Translations under genes and position numbers: made by a program
Shown here: positions 11,717 to 23,984 of the stretch, piece by piece
How the letters are laid out: each line of letters opens with the position of its first letter
Position numbering within the stretch: position 1 is the first letter of the stretch
Assembly: GCA_023512835.1 (NCBI GenBank)
Contig: CM042090.1
Coordinates: forward strand, 3,999,826 to 4,063,825
Length of the DNA stretch: 64,000 nt
Source: Taxillus chinensis
Lineage: Eukaryota > Streptophyta > Magnoliopsida > Santalales > Loranthaceae
Reading direction: 5' to 3'
Notes under the pieces: generated by a model
The model's database searches: none
Told to the model about the DNA's origin: nothing
The model's input: the letters and a program-made list of their open reading frames with translations, nothing else

Positions 11717-13252
11717 CTAGTTGGAATGCTCTGGCAGCGGGTTAGAATCGACATTCGGTGCACTAGCCTGTTTTGAGAAATCCAGCCATTTGGAATTGAT
11801 CAGATGTTGAACCTTCTTCTTAAAGGAAATGCAACCCTCAATATTGTGACCAACTCCATTATTGTGATAGGCGCAGCGGGCATCTACTTTGTACCATGCT
11901 GGGTAAGGTTGCTTCACTTCTCCCATAGGTATAGGGCTCACCATGCCGGCTTTCAAAAGCTGGGGATATAACTCTGTGTAGGTAATGGGAATTGGATCAA
12001 ATTCTAGCCTAGCCTTGTTGGAAGCTTGATTCGGCCTAACAGACGTCTGTTGGGGCCCTGGTTGCATGGTCGGAGGAGTGACTGGGGGAAAAGGGCTAGG
12101 GCCCCCTCTTGGTGGTTGATATGTTGGGAATTGGGGTACTGGGGCTGCATAGGCTGTGAATGGAGGTGACCCCGCACAAAATCCAGGTGTAGGAAAAAAA
12201 CCTGGATACGCTCCAAAGCTTCCTTGAGGTATGGGAGGATTCTGCCAAACTAATTGAGTATCAACTTCCTTTTTCTTTCCTCCCAGTGGAGACTTCTTTG
12301 GTGGATCAGGTGTATCTCCATGAAGCTTCCCTTCCTTAATACCATCTTCTATGCATTCCCCGGAAGTCACCAGGTCTGCGAAGTTACTAGATACATTACC
12401 AATTAACTTCTCATAGTATACCCCTTTCAAAGTTTTGATAAAAATTGTAGTCAACTCCTTTTCAGTCAATGGGGGTTGAACTTCCATAGCTGCTTCCCTC
12501 CACCTTCTAGCATAAATTTTAAAGCTCTCATTAACCCCTTTTTCAAAAGCCAACAGTGCTAACCTGTCCAGTTCTAACTCTGTGACATGCTTGTATTGGA
12601 TTAGGAATGCTATTGCGAGGTTTCTCCAGGTCTTGATGTGACTTCCATCCAGCTGAATATACCATTGGAGTGGTGCGCCAGTCAGACTTTCTTGGAAACA
12701 GTTGATTAAGAGTTTATCATCATTAGCGTGAGCGGCCATCTTCCTACAGTACATGGTGATGTGTGTTTTGGGGCATTGGGATCCATTAAACTTTTCAAAG
12801 TCAGGTACCTTGAATTTTGGTGGTAGAACAATTCCAGGAACCAAGCACAAATCTTGAGGACTGATTAACCCATAAACTTCTGTTCCTTCCACTGCCTTCA
12901 ATCTTTCTTCCAGTTTCTTCATTGACAACGCCTGATCCTCCTATTGAGGTAAAGGAGGCTCCATTGCTTCATCCATATTTACTGGAGTAGGTGAAGTAAA
13001 TTGGGCTTGATTAGTGGGTCCGGGATTTATGTTGGCTGGACCAAATCCTTGTGGGGGTACTAGTATGAAATTAGGACGCGGTGATGCTTCTTGTGCTTGC
13101 CTTGGAGACTGGTTAGTAGTTGCCTCAGTAGAACCCCTATCCTTTTCGGTCGCCATCTTGCTCAACATTTCCATCATGGTCTTCATCTGATTCTGAAGTT
13201 CTTGTTGGCCTTGCTCTAAACTAGCAAATCTATTTTCAGTTTGTTCTGCCAT
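11717..13252 (-). pseudogene. gag: Gag of element C, with one in-frame stop
   Basis: Two open segments, 12941-13252 (103 codons) and 11717-12928 (403 codons), are in the same frame and are separated by a single TAG at 12941-12943 plus a short in-frame gap. The first part begins MAEQTENRF and is Gln/Met rich. The second has the retrotransposon gag capsid region (KVPDFEKFNG, then LTGAPLQWY, then FIKTL) and a Pro-rich linker. It ends in a CxxH-type finger, CAYHNNGVGHNIEGC (around 11840-11890), followed by VQHLINSKWLDF. This finger and tail resemble Tat/Ogre gag. Gag would package element RNA into particles. Apart from the TAG the frame is open, so the stop may be young, or it may be read through; nothing here decides which. 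No pol follows. Confidence 0.85.
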
Positions 13253-14493
13253 TGAGGTGATTGGTTGTTAACGTCGGGATCTTAAGTTGTATTGGTGCGC
13301 AATGTTGACTTCTGAAAGAGTGAAATGCGGTAAGCTCCCTTTTATTTTTTTATTTTATGCTAAAGGCATGCATGAATGTAAGAATGTGTATGAGAGATTT
13401 AAATACCTATCTTCTGAGAGTGATACGTGAAGTATGAACACACATGGATTAATGAAGAGTTTGTATTATTTACATGATCTCCCTTTTTTGTCATTTTTTT
13501 GTCTTTCTTCTTTTCCTGGTTATGAAATGCGTGAACATATATAGATTAATGAAGACTAGTCTCAACTATCCCTAAACTAAGTAATGAGTGCTTCATGTAC
13601 ACCTAAATTTATGTTTGGTATTTATGTCCTAATACTATATGAACAATTGTATGAATGAAGATCAGATTAAAAGAATAACAATATACAAGATAAGGTTAAA
13701 AAAACATTAATATGTATACAATGAAGACGAGATTAGTAAAAAGAACAATAATATACATAAAATAAGGTTAGTGAAACAATTGTAGGAAGACAATTACATA
13801 TGAACAATTACATAAAATAAGGTTAGTAAAACAATTGCACAAAATAATATACATAATATACATATGAACAATTGCATAAATCGAAACAATGTTAGTAAGA
13901 AGAATAAAAAACAAGACAATATATGAACAATAACAAGAATACTAACAAGGCAATATACAACAAGATAGCAGTAATAAAACGATATGGTTTAATATGAATG
14001 TACCTATCCTTCAAAAGGAATGCTAAAATGAGCAAACAACATGTGGGTCAATGTCCCTAATGGACTTTTATTGCTGAACCTATCTTATTCATTGGTCCCC
14101 AAGCTACCTCAATAGAGGGCTCCGTACACCATGGGATTTACCAGAGGGGGGCCTTAGAAGGACGAGCCTTAAAAGGACCTCTAGCTTGAGTGAGGAGTCC
14201 GGGGTCCCTTTGCGGATAATGATCAACGCGCAGGGCACCCTAATAAACCTCGCTAACCTAAACTGTGATAAAACCCGGGTATAGGGTTTATGCATGAATG
14301 CTATAATTATGGAAAGCGATAAAACACGACTATCATGGCATTAAAGCGCATAAATCAAAACTATCATGCAACGACGATTAAGCGTAGTAAATAAATCAAT
14401 TAAATAAAAAATAAAAAAATAATGAAAGAATAAAAACAATTTAAAACAAAGAATAAACCTCTTGATCCTAATCCTAGGCCTAACTCTCTAATT
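13253..14493 (-). other. 5' untranslated leader of element C
   Basis: This is the stretch between the primer site and the gag start in element sense. It has no frame of note. About 13660-13990 is AT-rich and built of loosely repeated words such as ACATAAAATAAGGTTAG and AACAATTG. Confidence 0.7.
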
Positions 14494-14512
14494 GTCCCCA
14501 GCAGAGTCGCCA
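14494..14512 (-). other. Primer-binding site of element C (Arg-tRNA-like)
   Basis: On the minus strand the sequence two bases after the 5' LTR is TGGCGACTCTGCTGGGGAC. It begins with the TGG expected of a tRNA 3' end complement and matches the Arg-type primer site described for Ogre/Tat retrotransposons. The tRNA identity is from memory of that family and was not searched. Confidence 0.75.
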
Positions 14513-14514
14513 GC

Positions 14515-15423
14515 TGTCATCACCGAATTTCGTCTGGGGGGGACCCGCTTTCGGGGATGCAGTTCTCCCACCCTTCATCCGAATGGTGATGAAAAATAAA
14601 GAGTCGCCACCAACCATTTTTTGGGGTGCGATTGGCAACCTAAAAGGAAATTAATCTATGCCGCTAGGGATGGGCTCGGGAGTTGGTTACGCGTGAGGAA
14701 GGACTAGCACCCCCACATTGCCCTTTCGGTACCTATCTTAAAATTTGGAGGTTTCTAATTTGTTAAAAGATGATATGAAATTTGCATGACTTAGAAGTCT
14801 ACTCTGTTTTAGTTCTAAGTTATTTGTTGAAGTAAAATTAAGTCCAATTTGTCCTAAGTATCTAAAGGGAGTCCTAGCATTTTGATTTTTACTTATAGTC
14901 TTTCTAAACCAATTGTTGGAGTTAAAAACTAGATTCAATTTAATCCTAAATCGTTAAAGAAAACCCTATGGTTGGTTTTAAGTCAAAGCTAAAAGAAAAC
15001 ATAAAGTTGAGATTTGTTTTCTAAATCACATGCCTATTGTTGGCACTAAAGGTGAAAAGCACATAAAAATCTAAGTGCGAAAGAATTTAAACATATTCAA
15101 AATTAAACCTAAAGTATCAAAAAGTTTAAAAAAATAAATAAAAGAAAACAAAAGGAACAAGTCAGAAAACTCCAAGTAATTAAAAAAAGAGAAGTTTGAA
15201 AATGTTTTGTTTTGTTTTTTGTTTTGTTTTGTTTTTTTTTTGCTTTGTTTTTTAATTTTATTTTATTTTAGAAAAAACATTTTTTAATTAAAAGGAAATT
15301 TATTTTTGAAAAAAAAACATTTTTTTTAAATTAAAAGAAAAGTTTTTTTTTGAATACTAAACAATAAATAAATAAACAAAGACACAAGTGATGTGTGTGA
15401 GGGTGTCATCCACAAAAATAAAA

Positions 15424-15463
<40 letters not shown>

Positions 15464-18002
15464 CACTATTTTTTTTGTTTTTTTTCACTATGCTTGATTT
15501 TACAGTTACAACAAATATATAATCCAAACTAGCAAAAATGCTTCTAGGCCCAAAACTAACACGGTTCCCTAAGGCCAATTGAGAACGACATGGAATAATG
15601 GTGAAAAAAAACAAAAAAAAAAAAAAGGGACAAACAAACAAACAAACAAACAAATTAGATCTAAACCATCACGTCTGTAATGCCCAGATTGACCCAACTA
15701 GAGACAGAGCTATACTGGCAGGGGAGACATGGCTTCTACGCCAGGAAGTTGTCCAGCATACTCACCAAAGAGATATATACAGGGAAAAACAAGGAAAACC
15801 ACATGAGAACAAAGTACCAGAAACGTAGCAGCCATGACGGCAATTGAAACCAACATAAGAAAGCAAACAAATGGCAAACAGAATAACAGGCAAAAAAAGG
15901 AAATGGACAGTAAACAGAATGGATTCCACGTTATTATGTCTTTAATGCAAAAAGCATTGACTCAAACTGGATAACGCCAACCATGATACGTTATTATGAT
16001 TTCCCCTTTATTTCTTGTTTTCATTTTTACATGACAATCCCAGCAAACAAATACCGATGACAAACAATAGCAGCAGCACCCACATGAACCCCTGTTTCCT
16101 CTTTATCTCACTCCCAGCAAGTAGTAAACATGACAAACAGCTGCAACGACACACACAAACTCCTATTTTCCAACAATAAAATATAAATCACAACCACAAC
16201 TGACCCGAAAAAAATCAAAAACACTTCTGCAAAATGAATAGACAAAGACCCTAACGGCAAACCAGTATCCAAAAGACAACAAAACGTAAACTTCAACCAT
16301 GTTACAAGAGTGTTTTTTTTGTTTTTATTTTTCATTTTTTTGTTGAGAAACGTGCGTTTAGTGTTCGTAAGAGCATGACAAAAGGAAGAACTCCAAATCA
16401 AACTCCCAACAGAGGACGAGATCAACAATCAGACACATAAAAAAAGGGGAGAAAACAAGCATTGTTTATTACCAGGCCGTGGGAACTCACAGTGACGCCT
16501 CTAAGGGGTTTCTCCTCCACTGACCCCTTTTTGTTTTTCTGGCATCGTCTTGCTGCGGCGGTGCGCTGCGTCCTTCAGTCGCTTGGGGTCATACAGGTAC
16601 AACGGACTGTGATGGCGTGCTAGACGGCCGGACTTTGGTGACGCCTTGGATGGTCGGACCGCGATGACGACTTCAACAGATTTTAGCGATAGTGGTAGGG
16701 GTGAGGCCTTTGCGAGATGCGTAACTGGGTGGGTGATTACTCCACAACCGGCGAAAGGCTCTCCAGCAAGGGGATTGAAGGTTCTCAAGTTCGATGGAGG
16801 AAGAGGAAGTGAAAAGGTGTGGGTTTTCTTGGATTTTTTTGTTGGAGAGGGAGAGCCCCTGTGTCCATTAGAGGGGATTGAGGGGTTTTTTTTTATATAG
16901 AAGATGGGAGTTCGATTGGGGGCGGCAAGGTCGCATGAGCCAACTAGGGTTGGGCTTAACCCAGTCTTGGGTGTGGCAGAGAGTGAGAGGAGAACCATGG
17001 CTTGACCATGGTTCGATCCATGGGAGAAAAGAGATGAGCCGGAGGGATGGTCTTTCGGCGTGGTGGTCTGGCTGTCAGAGCTGTGGCGACAGGGGGTGAA
17101 AGCTGATTTGGGAACGGCGGAGGAAGAAGAGAAGAAGAAAGGAGGACGCAGAGGTGCTCAAAGAGGCACTGTGTCGCTGTGCCTGGGAGGAAGACGATGC
17201 GCGAAAGAGACATGACGTGAGAGTTGACCAAGATTTGGGTTTTGTTTTTGTTTTTATTTATTTTGTTGTTTTGTTTTTTTTTTGTTTTTTTTGTTTTGAA
17301 CCGATGAGAAGGGGACACGTGGACTAGGTTAGGTGGGAAAAAAAGAAGAAGAAGAAGATGGCGGCTAGGGTTTTTAATTTTTCAATTGGGTATTTTTAAC
17401 TGATGTGTTTTTAGTTTTGAGATCGGTGAGGCGATCCGAATTTCGCAAAATCTCGAAAAAAATATTTTTTGACTCGGGGCGTCGTGACGAGTGTCCCCAT
17501 GTCATTTTTATTTTAAAATGATTTTATTTCCACGCTAAGCCTCTACCGCGTGTCCCGAAACTGTTTCATCACTAAAAAACATATATTTTTGTTATTTTTT
17601 TGAAAATGCTCCGGGAGCGAAAATATGCAATATATATGTCAAAATTCTCAGAATGACGAATAGAATAAGAAAATGAGGTTCATGACCTGATCTAGATTTT
17701 CATTTTGAAGGTCAATTATCGTTTTGACCGTTGCTGGGGTCCAAACGCTGTTTTGACCATATTTTCTTCGTTTGACCTCAGAATTGAGCACAGTTGATGG
17801 CGTTGATCCTCAAATTTGATTCTTTATCACCCGGGACTAGATTTTTGGCATTTGAAAACTTTTTTGAAGAAGTTGTTGAAATTGCACCTTTTGAATCAAC
17901 GGTCATGTCTATTTAATTATACAAAATGGTTAACGAACAGAAAAAAAGCCTAAAGCGGAAAATGAATGTGTATGTCCAACCCGGACAAAATGGGGTCCAA
18001 CA
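14515..18002 (-). repeat. 5' LTR of element C
   Basis: This 3488-bp LTR is uninterrupted and ends in CCAACA at 18002 beside the CTCAC duplication. It pairs with 3740-8409. Differences between the two are scattered substitutions, microsatellite and homopolymer length changes, and insertion D, so both LTRs come from one insertion event. Confidence 0.9.
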
Positions 18003-18007
18003 CTCAC

Positions 18008-18090
18008 ATCGACGGTTACACTACCGTCCAGATAGTTACATTCCCATGGAATGACTATCTCTCAAGACTGCCCAAATACGAGCCTTTACA
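18008..18090 (-). mobile_element. Family-B LTR B1, distal end
   Basis: After the second CTCAC the text reads ATCGACGGTTACACTACCG and continues to AGCCTTTACA, matching 49220-49316 in copy B3. It completes LTR B1 after element C. No polypurine tract follows it. Confidence 0.8.
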
Positions 18091-19305
18091 ATGTCCATAC
18101 TCGTTCTTTTAATCTCAGCGGTTCATCTGCCGATAGTAGTTGGCAGTCATTAATGCGACAATAAATGTGCTTAACTGTTCAGAACGACACGGTCAAACTA
18201 CACAAAACCTAGTTGATAGTATCGCTAAGTATTGGTGCTAAGTGTTGTGAGTTTGCCTCTAAGGTAGGTGACTTGAAGATCTAGTGACTCAAAGATTTGG
18301 GTCGAGCCTATGGTTGTATGCAATGATACTTCTGGATTTAACAGCGTTAGATTCTGGGAGTCTTCAACTCTTGGTTTCTTCAAGTCTCTAGGCGGCATGT
18401 TTCAGGTCCGGTTAAGTCATGAAAGTCACTCTGTGATGTTTGAGTCTTCGATTCTTCGAGCCTATAACTCTATGAGTCTATAACTCTTTGCTTCGACACT
18501 TAGAGTGGTTATCATAAAGAATTTACTTAACCTCTACTTGCTGTTCTGGCTATGAGTCTTTGACTCTAGGCCTTCGAGCCGCTCAGTTTGCTTAATATGG
18601 CTAAGACATTTTTCGACCCTTCTATTCTTTAGCTATACAAATGTATGTTGGATCTTCGACTCTGTGAGTTTAGGATTCTCCGTGTATAATACTTAGCCAA
18701 TCACAGCAGATTACAAGTTGAGTCTCCGTCTCTCCAAGTCTTTGACTCTACGGCTCCGACTCTTCAGCTTCGACTCTTTGCCTGAAGAGTATATGAGTCT
18801 TGGCCTTATTTATGTTGACAGTTTCTTCTGATTAATTATCTTCGACCCTCAGTTTCTCCGAGTCTACAACTCTTTGAGGCTTCGAGTCTTAGTTGCAATT
18901 TTATTTGTCAGTTTATTAAGTTTTATTGCCTTAACTCTTCGACCTTCGAGTCTACGAGTCTTAGAATGATTAGTTGATAGAATTTGCAAGGACATGTCTT
19001 CAACTCTTCGACTGTTCGAGTCTCCGACTCTCAGTGTCAAATTATGGTCTGTCAATTGTGATTGGGGCATCTTTGGTGACTTCAATTTTATGATCTTTGG
19101 GTCTTCGAGTCATTTATTTTCCTATCACTCTAGAATTACGACTTCTTCGACTCTTCGAGTCTATGAGTCCTTTATCATCCCATGTAATGACAGTTTTCTC
19201 TTCTTCAAACTTTAACTCTTCAACCCTTGTACCTTCAGATCTTTGAGTCTCCAGACTTAGAAAAATTTGGGACAGCTTCACCAAATCATATGTTTCCCAA
19301 CAAAT
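18091..19305. other. Unassigned TTCGA-rich segment
   Basis: I recognise no protein domain or LTR boundary. The striking feature is a high density of the words CTTCGAGTC, TCTTCGACTC and CTATGAGTC on the plus strand, very like the interior of the copia G LTR (20400-20900). It ends where the hAT transposase similarity starts. It may be an unrecognised LTR or UTR that replaced the 3' half of the hAT gene. Confidence 0.5.
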
Positions 19306-19533
19306 GTGCTGCACATGGAGTCCAAAACAATTTCTTCCTTTATCTCATCAATAATTCACTAGCCTTGTTGTAATTGGCAGCATTGTCTATGACTAATTGA
19401 ATAACATTATCCTCACCTATCTCAGCCACTTTCTTGTCAAACAATTAAGCTAACATATTTGCATTTTATACTTCACTAGATGCATCCACTGAGCCCAAGA
19501 AAAATGTTCCCTCCAAAGAATTGACAAGAAAGT
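19306..19533 (-). pseudogene. hAT transposase, third fragment (DUF659-like)
   Basis: On the minus strand this reads FLVNSLEGTFFLGSVDAS, then VIDNAANYNKASELL, then RKKLFWTPCAAH. These are hallmark words of the DUF659 part of plant hAT-family transposases, with stops inside. Removing copia G and one AAAGT copy joins it in frame to the fragment at 28355-28520. Similarity stops abruptly after the CAAH motif near 19306, so the C-terminal part with the hAT dimerisation region is missing. The gene is dead. Confidence 0.85.
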
Positions 19534-21023
19534 TGATATTTCCAGGTTCCAAGCGTAATCGCCTTGGTATGCATGTGTGTATACAGAAGGGGGGTAAATC
19601 TGTATACTTTAAAATTAAAGAGTAGGATACTTTAGAGAAGTTTCTTTATCAGATGAGGTCTTTGTTTGGATGGTCTTTTAGTGTCTCATGCAATATCAGT
19701 TACAAGCAAACATGTATGAGAGAGAAGAGACAGAGACACACAATATATGTGGTTCGATCAATGTGATCTACTCCACGGTGGTGAGGGTGTACCTACACTG
19801 AGTCCAATCCACCATTCTCTTTTAATATAGTAGGGTCTAGCCCTTGTTACAATTAGATCAACTCTCTCTTCTATTCAATACAAATACAAAAACAGTACTA
19901 CTCCAGAATTTACTCACTGTAAGAATCTGTCTAACGCAATCTGCTCTTGCGTTGCTGACCATTTGCAATGCTCAACCTTCAACCACTACTATACCAGACT
20001 CACGATCTGTTCACTGAATGTATGAAGAAGAAGGATAGATTAACTCACTGTTATCTTTCTCTTTTAATCTTCCTCTCTCTTTGTATCTCTCCTATGAACT
20101 ACTCTGCGTCGCCTTTTGCATCTCTGTACAGATACGTTTCTTCGTCTGCTCAAAAGATATTATCGGCCATCCTAGAGTCAGGCATATTCCTTGCTTTTAT
20201 AGGTCGGTACCAGTCAGAAACCCTTCGTCTAGGGTTTAACATGTTTCTCTCTTTGATTTTCACCGTTGAAACATGTTAAACCACTTTCGGACATGTTTTA
20301 AAACCGCTGTCTGGGTAACGACTTACTGAAACAGTGAACTTCTGCGCGTTTTGCTTCTTCGTAGTGCTCTCCGTCCCTTTGATAAGCCATATCCTCAAAG
20401 ATATTGCCTCGTAGCATTTCTATGAGTCTATGAGTCTGAGTCTTCGAACCAAGGGCATTGATCTTCCAATTCTTCTGCTCCCTGGCTTCGAGTTTAGGTC
20501 AGAACCAGTGCTTAACTGACATCTCATTCTACGAGCCTTCGAGTCAGTGACACCTACATTCTACCTTGGCTGATTAACTAATCATGGGTTTCTGCAATAG
20601 GTCCCTTTACGACCCTGCGAGCTGCGACTCTATGAGTCTTTGCTTCGAGTCTACGAGACGCGACTCTTCACCTGTCTGCTCCTTGGGTCTGTGAAACTAC
20701 TACCTTTCTACCCTGTGGCCCTTTGAGGCTTCGATCCCGCCCTTCGAGGCTTCGACCCTTTGAGGGTTCTTCGCGCCCCATGGTCTGATAGTCTGCGACC
20801 TTCGACCTTCGAGTCGCCCGGTCTACGACATTCGACCTTTGAGTCGTCCAGTCTATGACCTTCGACCTTCGACCTTAGACTCCCTCTACGAGCTCACTCT
20901 AAGATATCACTCTATGAAATTATCCAACCAAGTACGGATCTTCGACCCAGATCTTTGACCCTTCGAATGCCACTTCCTGCATCATGTTGACAACAATGAC
21001 AACACAACCTCGCGGGAACCACA
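19534..21023 (-). repeat. 3' LTR of copia G
   Basis: This LTR is 1490 bp, near-identical to 26793-28349 in its first 1 kb. Its TTCGA-rich part ends with about three copies of a 30-bp unit (core GACCTTCGACCTTCGAGTCG) near 20785-20880. The other LTR has about four copies, which accounts for part of the 67-bp length difference. Confidence 0.95.
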
Positions 21024-21040
21024 ATCTCCCCCTTTGGAAT
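21024..21040 (-). other. Polypurine tract of copia G
   Basis: In element sense the bases before the 3' LTR read CCAAAGGGGGAGAT followed by TGTGG, a standard copia polypurine tract. Confidence 0.85.
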
Positions 21041-21221
21041 TGTTGGCAACATACGGAATGGGCGAACCTTGGAACTGCTCCCCCTAAACTTCGCCACTGT
21101 GTGGCCCCTTAGACACAATACTCTCTTCTTCTCTCCCCCTTTACCAACCAATTGCAAAGAAAGAGGGGGGAACCCCACTGACGCCTTACGCATAAGGAGG
21201 TAGCTGTACAAACAACCCGCT

Positions 21222-21845
21222 TCAGTGTTTGTCAAACAACTCAATGGATAGAGGTTTGGTGAGGATATTTGCCGTTTGCTCTTGCGTAGGAACATACACC
21301 AATTGTACATTTCCCTCTTCCACTAATTCCTTGATGTAGTGGTAGCGATAGTTGATATGTTTGGTCTTCGAATGTTGGATAGGATTCCTGCTGATATTGA
21401 CAGCACTCTGGTTGTCGCACCAGATGTTCATAGGTAACTCAACACTGACTCTCAAGTCTGACAATTGCGTATGTATCCATACCACTTGAGTACATGCCGC
21501 ATGTGCAGCTACATACTCTGCTTCTGCTGTGCTACAAGCAACACTGTTCTATTTGCGGCTCAACCATGCAACACATTTAGAGCCCAAATAAAAACCGCAG
21601 CCACTGGTGGAGTGTCTGTCATCGATATTTCCAACCTAGTCTGCATCAGTGTAAGCCTATAACTCAATGGAATCCTTAGAGGGATACCACAATCCCATCT
21701 CTAGTGTACCATTTAGATATCTAAGGATCCTCTTGACTGCCAGCAAGTGAGACTCCTTTGGATCTACTTGATATCTACTTGCCTGATACACAACTTGCAT
21801 CAGATCAGGTCTAGAGGCTGTGATGTATAAGAGGCTTCCGATCAT
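21222..21845 (-). pseudogene. pol: Copia G: end of reverse transcriptase and RNase H
   Basis: The upper part reads MIGSLLYITASRPDLM, then HLLAVKRILRYLNGT, the connection between the copia reverse transcriptase and RNase H. The lower part (21222-21485) reads WCDNQSAVNISRNP, then HSKTKHINYRYHYIKE, then ILTKPL, with the Asp of the CDNQSA motif. RNase H would remove the RNA strand after first-strand synthesis. The segment between them, including the YxGSRK-type region, is crossed by stops and frame changes, so no active enzyme is made. Confidence 0.88.
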
Positions 21846-22718
21846 ACCTCAATACTCTTTTTGATTTACACTTGTGCCTTCCTGATCCTTATGAAGTTTG
21901 CAGCCTGTAGCCATTGGGGTTCCAACATGCTTGCTATCTTTCATACCATACTTCTTCAATAGTTCCTTGGCATACTTGTGCTGTGATATGAATATGCCTT
22001 CAGCAGTTTGCCTAATCTACAGTCCCAAGAAGTATGTTAGTCTTCCTATGAGAGAAATTTCAAATTCATTACTCATTCTCTTGGAAAATTCTTCACATAA
22101 TCCCGAGTGACTTCCCCCGAATATAATGTCATCCACATAGACTATGGTAGTCAGCTAACCTTTATCTGAATTCAGGATATATAAGTTATGATCCACTGTT
22201 CCTCTACTGAAGTTCATTTTTTGTAAATACCCATCCAGTCGACTATACCATGCTCTAGGAGCTTGCTTCAGGCCATACAAGGCTTTCTTCAGTTTACAGA
22301 CATGTGTCTCATCATCAGCAATTTGCACTCCATCTGGTTGCTCAATATACACTTCTTCCTTTAACAACCCATTTAGAAAGGCATACTTCACATCCATTTG
22401 ATAAACCTTGAATTTCTTATGTGCTGCTAATGCAAGAAACATTCTGATAGTTTCTAGCCGTGCTACTGGTGCAAAAGTCTCATCAACATCTATCCCCTCA
22501 ATCTGAGAATATCCCTTGCATACCAGTTGTGCCTTGTTCCTGACAATCTTGCCATCTTCATTCAGCTTATTCCTGAATACCCATTTAGTTCTGATGACAT
22601 TCTTGTTCTTTGGTCTAGGAACAAGCTCCCATGTCTTATTCTTTTCAATTTGATCCAGCTAATCATTCATTGTTGTGATCCAAGCTTCATCTTCTACTGC
22701 TTCTCCAATTGTTTTAGG
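21846..22718 (-). pseudogene. pol: Copia G: reverse transcriptase
   Basis: This segment carries the copia reverse transcriptase fingers and palm. Visible words are [40 protein letters not shown] and YVDDIIFGG, so the catalytic YVDD box is present. A TAG interrupts the frame just before YVDD (about 22157), and further stops lie upstream and downstream. The open stretch at 22155-22442 is the longest remaining. The reaction would be synthesis of element cDNA inside the particle. Confidence 0.9.
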
Positions 22719-23984
22719 CTATATTTGAGAGAGTAATGTAGTAGCTCTTGTAAATTTCCTCCTGGTTGTTACACCTGCTTGGGGATCACTAAAGATCTGA
22801 TCCTTGTCATGCACACTGGACCATGTCCTCCTGGTCTTTTTAGTAGAATCTACTCCAGGATTGGACTCATCCTTCTCTTCTTCATCAGACTTCTCTGAGT
22901 CTGTGTCTTCCTTTTGCTCTTCTTTTTCATGCTTAGACTTGTCTTCCTCCTGAGGTTCTGCTACTTCAAAATCTGGATTCTCATCTTTTGTTACATCTTT
23001 CTTCCAATTTTCATCCACTTTAACTTCACTTAAAGTTATTACTTTTCCAAGTCTTGGAAGAAAAACTCTATACCCCTTTGTCTGATATGAGTATCCAACG
23101 AATGTTCCTTCCTCAGATCTGGCATGAAATTTTCCTCTTCCTTTCTCCTTTATCTTCACGAAGCAAGGGCTTCCAAATATTCTGAAGTATTTGGCTGTTA
23201 ACTTCTTCCCACACCATAGTTCATAAGGTATGCAGTTTGTCCTTGGTCTTAGGGTGATTCTGTTCAATAGGTATACTGCTGTTCTAGTTGCCTCTGTCCA
23301 AAACCTTGCATAAAGATTAGCTTCCAGCAGTAGGGTTCTGGCCATTTCAATGACAACCCTATTATTCCTTTCAACAACCCCATTTTGTTGTGGAGTTCTT
23401 GCTACTAGCAGTTGATGATGTATCCCATGTTTATTCAGATATCTCTCAAAGGCTTCATTTGTGAACTTAGTACCCTGATCAGATCTTAGAATCTTAATCT
23501 TTCGACTACAATCATTTTCAGCCATTCTTCTATACTTCTTGAAATAGTCCAGATTTTCTGTCTTGTGCTTCAAATACATAATGCAGGTTCTCCTAGTGAA
23601 ATCATCCACAAATAGAATGAAGTACCTTTCACCATTGAGTCCCTTATTTCGCATTGGTCCACACAGGTCTGTATGCACGATATCCAGAACTGCTTCTGAA
23701 CTATATTCCTTCACATGGTAGTGAAATCTGGCTTGTTTTCCATGTAAGCATGCTAAGCAGACATGCTCTCTTTCTCTTTTAATATCCAGGATATCTCTAA
23801 TAGCCTTGCAAGTCACAAGTCTTCTCATTTTCTTCTGATTCAGATGTCCCAGTCTTCTATGCCAGAGTTCATTTTCTTCTACCTTTGTAATATGACAGCT
23901 ATTGGTCTTATTTTTATCAATGATATATATGTCCCCATCTGTCCTTCTTCCAGGTGCTACTGTGTTTCCATTTTCTCTTTTCAC
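22719..23984 (-). pseudogene. pol: Copia G: integrase
   Basis: A 421-codon open stretch covers most of the integrase. It has the zinc module (HRRLGHLNQKKMRR and CLACLHGKQAR) and the catalytic core with Asp in IVHTDLCGPM, Asp in LRSDQGTKF and Glu in NGVVERNNR, spaced as in copia integrases. An acidic, Lys-rich C-terminal tail (EEDKSKHEKEEQKED) follows. All three catalytic acids are visible, making this the best-preserved domain of G. It is isolated by frameshifts from the protease upstream (23981-24475) and the reverse transcriptase downstream. Confidence 0.93.

Larger units (their letters stand above)
3740..18002 (-). mobile_element. Element C: 14.3-kb non-autonomous Tat/Ogre-like retrotransposon
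   Basis: C runs from TGTCATCACCGG to GGGGTCCAACA. It is flanked by an exact 5-bp duplication, CTCAC (3735-3739 and 18003-18007), and sits in LTR B1. The right LTR (14515-18002, 3488 bp) is the 5' LTR in the minus-strand sense. The left LTR (3740-8409) is the 3' LTR and is enlarged by solo LTR D. The primer site beside the right LTR is Arg-tRNA-like, as known for Ogre elements. The only gene is gag (11717-13252). No protease, reverse transcriptase, RNase H or integrase motif is visible in the 6.1-kb interior. That makes C a gag-only, TR-GAG or LARD-like element that must borrow a polymerase from a relative. The lineage call rests on the primer site, the long LTRs and the gag finger. Confidence 0.88.

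Noticed and set aside
16501..16998. A 165-codon open frame in the 5' LTR of C
   Set aside because: The matching part of the 3' LTR (about 6900-7450) is split into different frames, and composition is simple (Ser/Pro/Lys). It is not a gene.
1550..18100. Target-site duplication for LTR B1
   Set aside because: AATCG on the left and ATGTC on the right do not match, so I do not claim B1 is a simple solo LTR.
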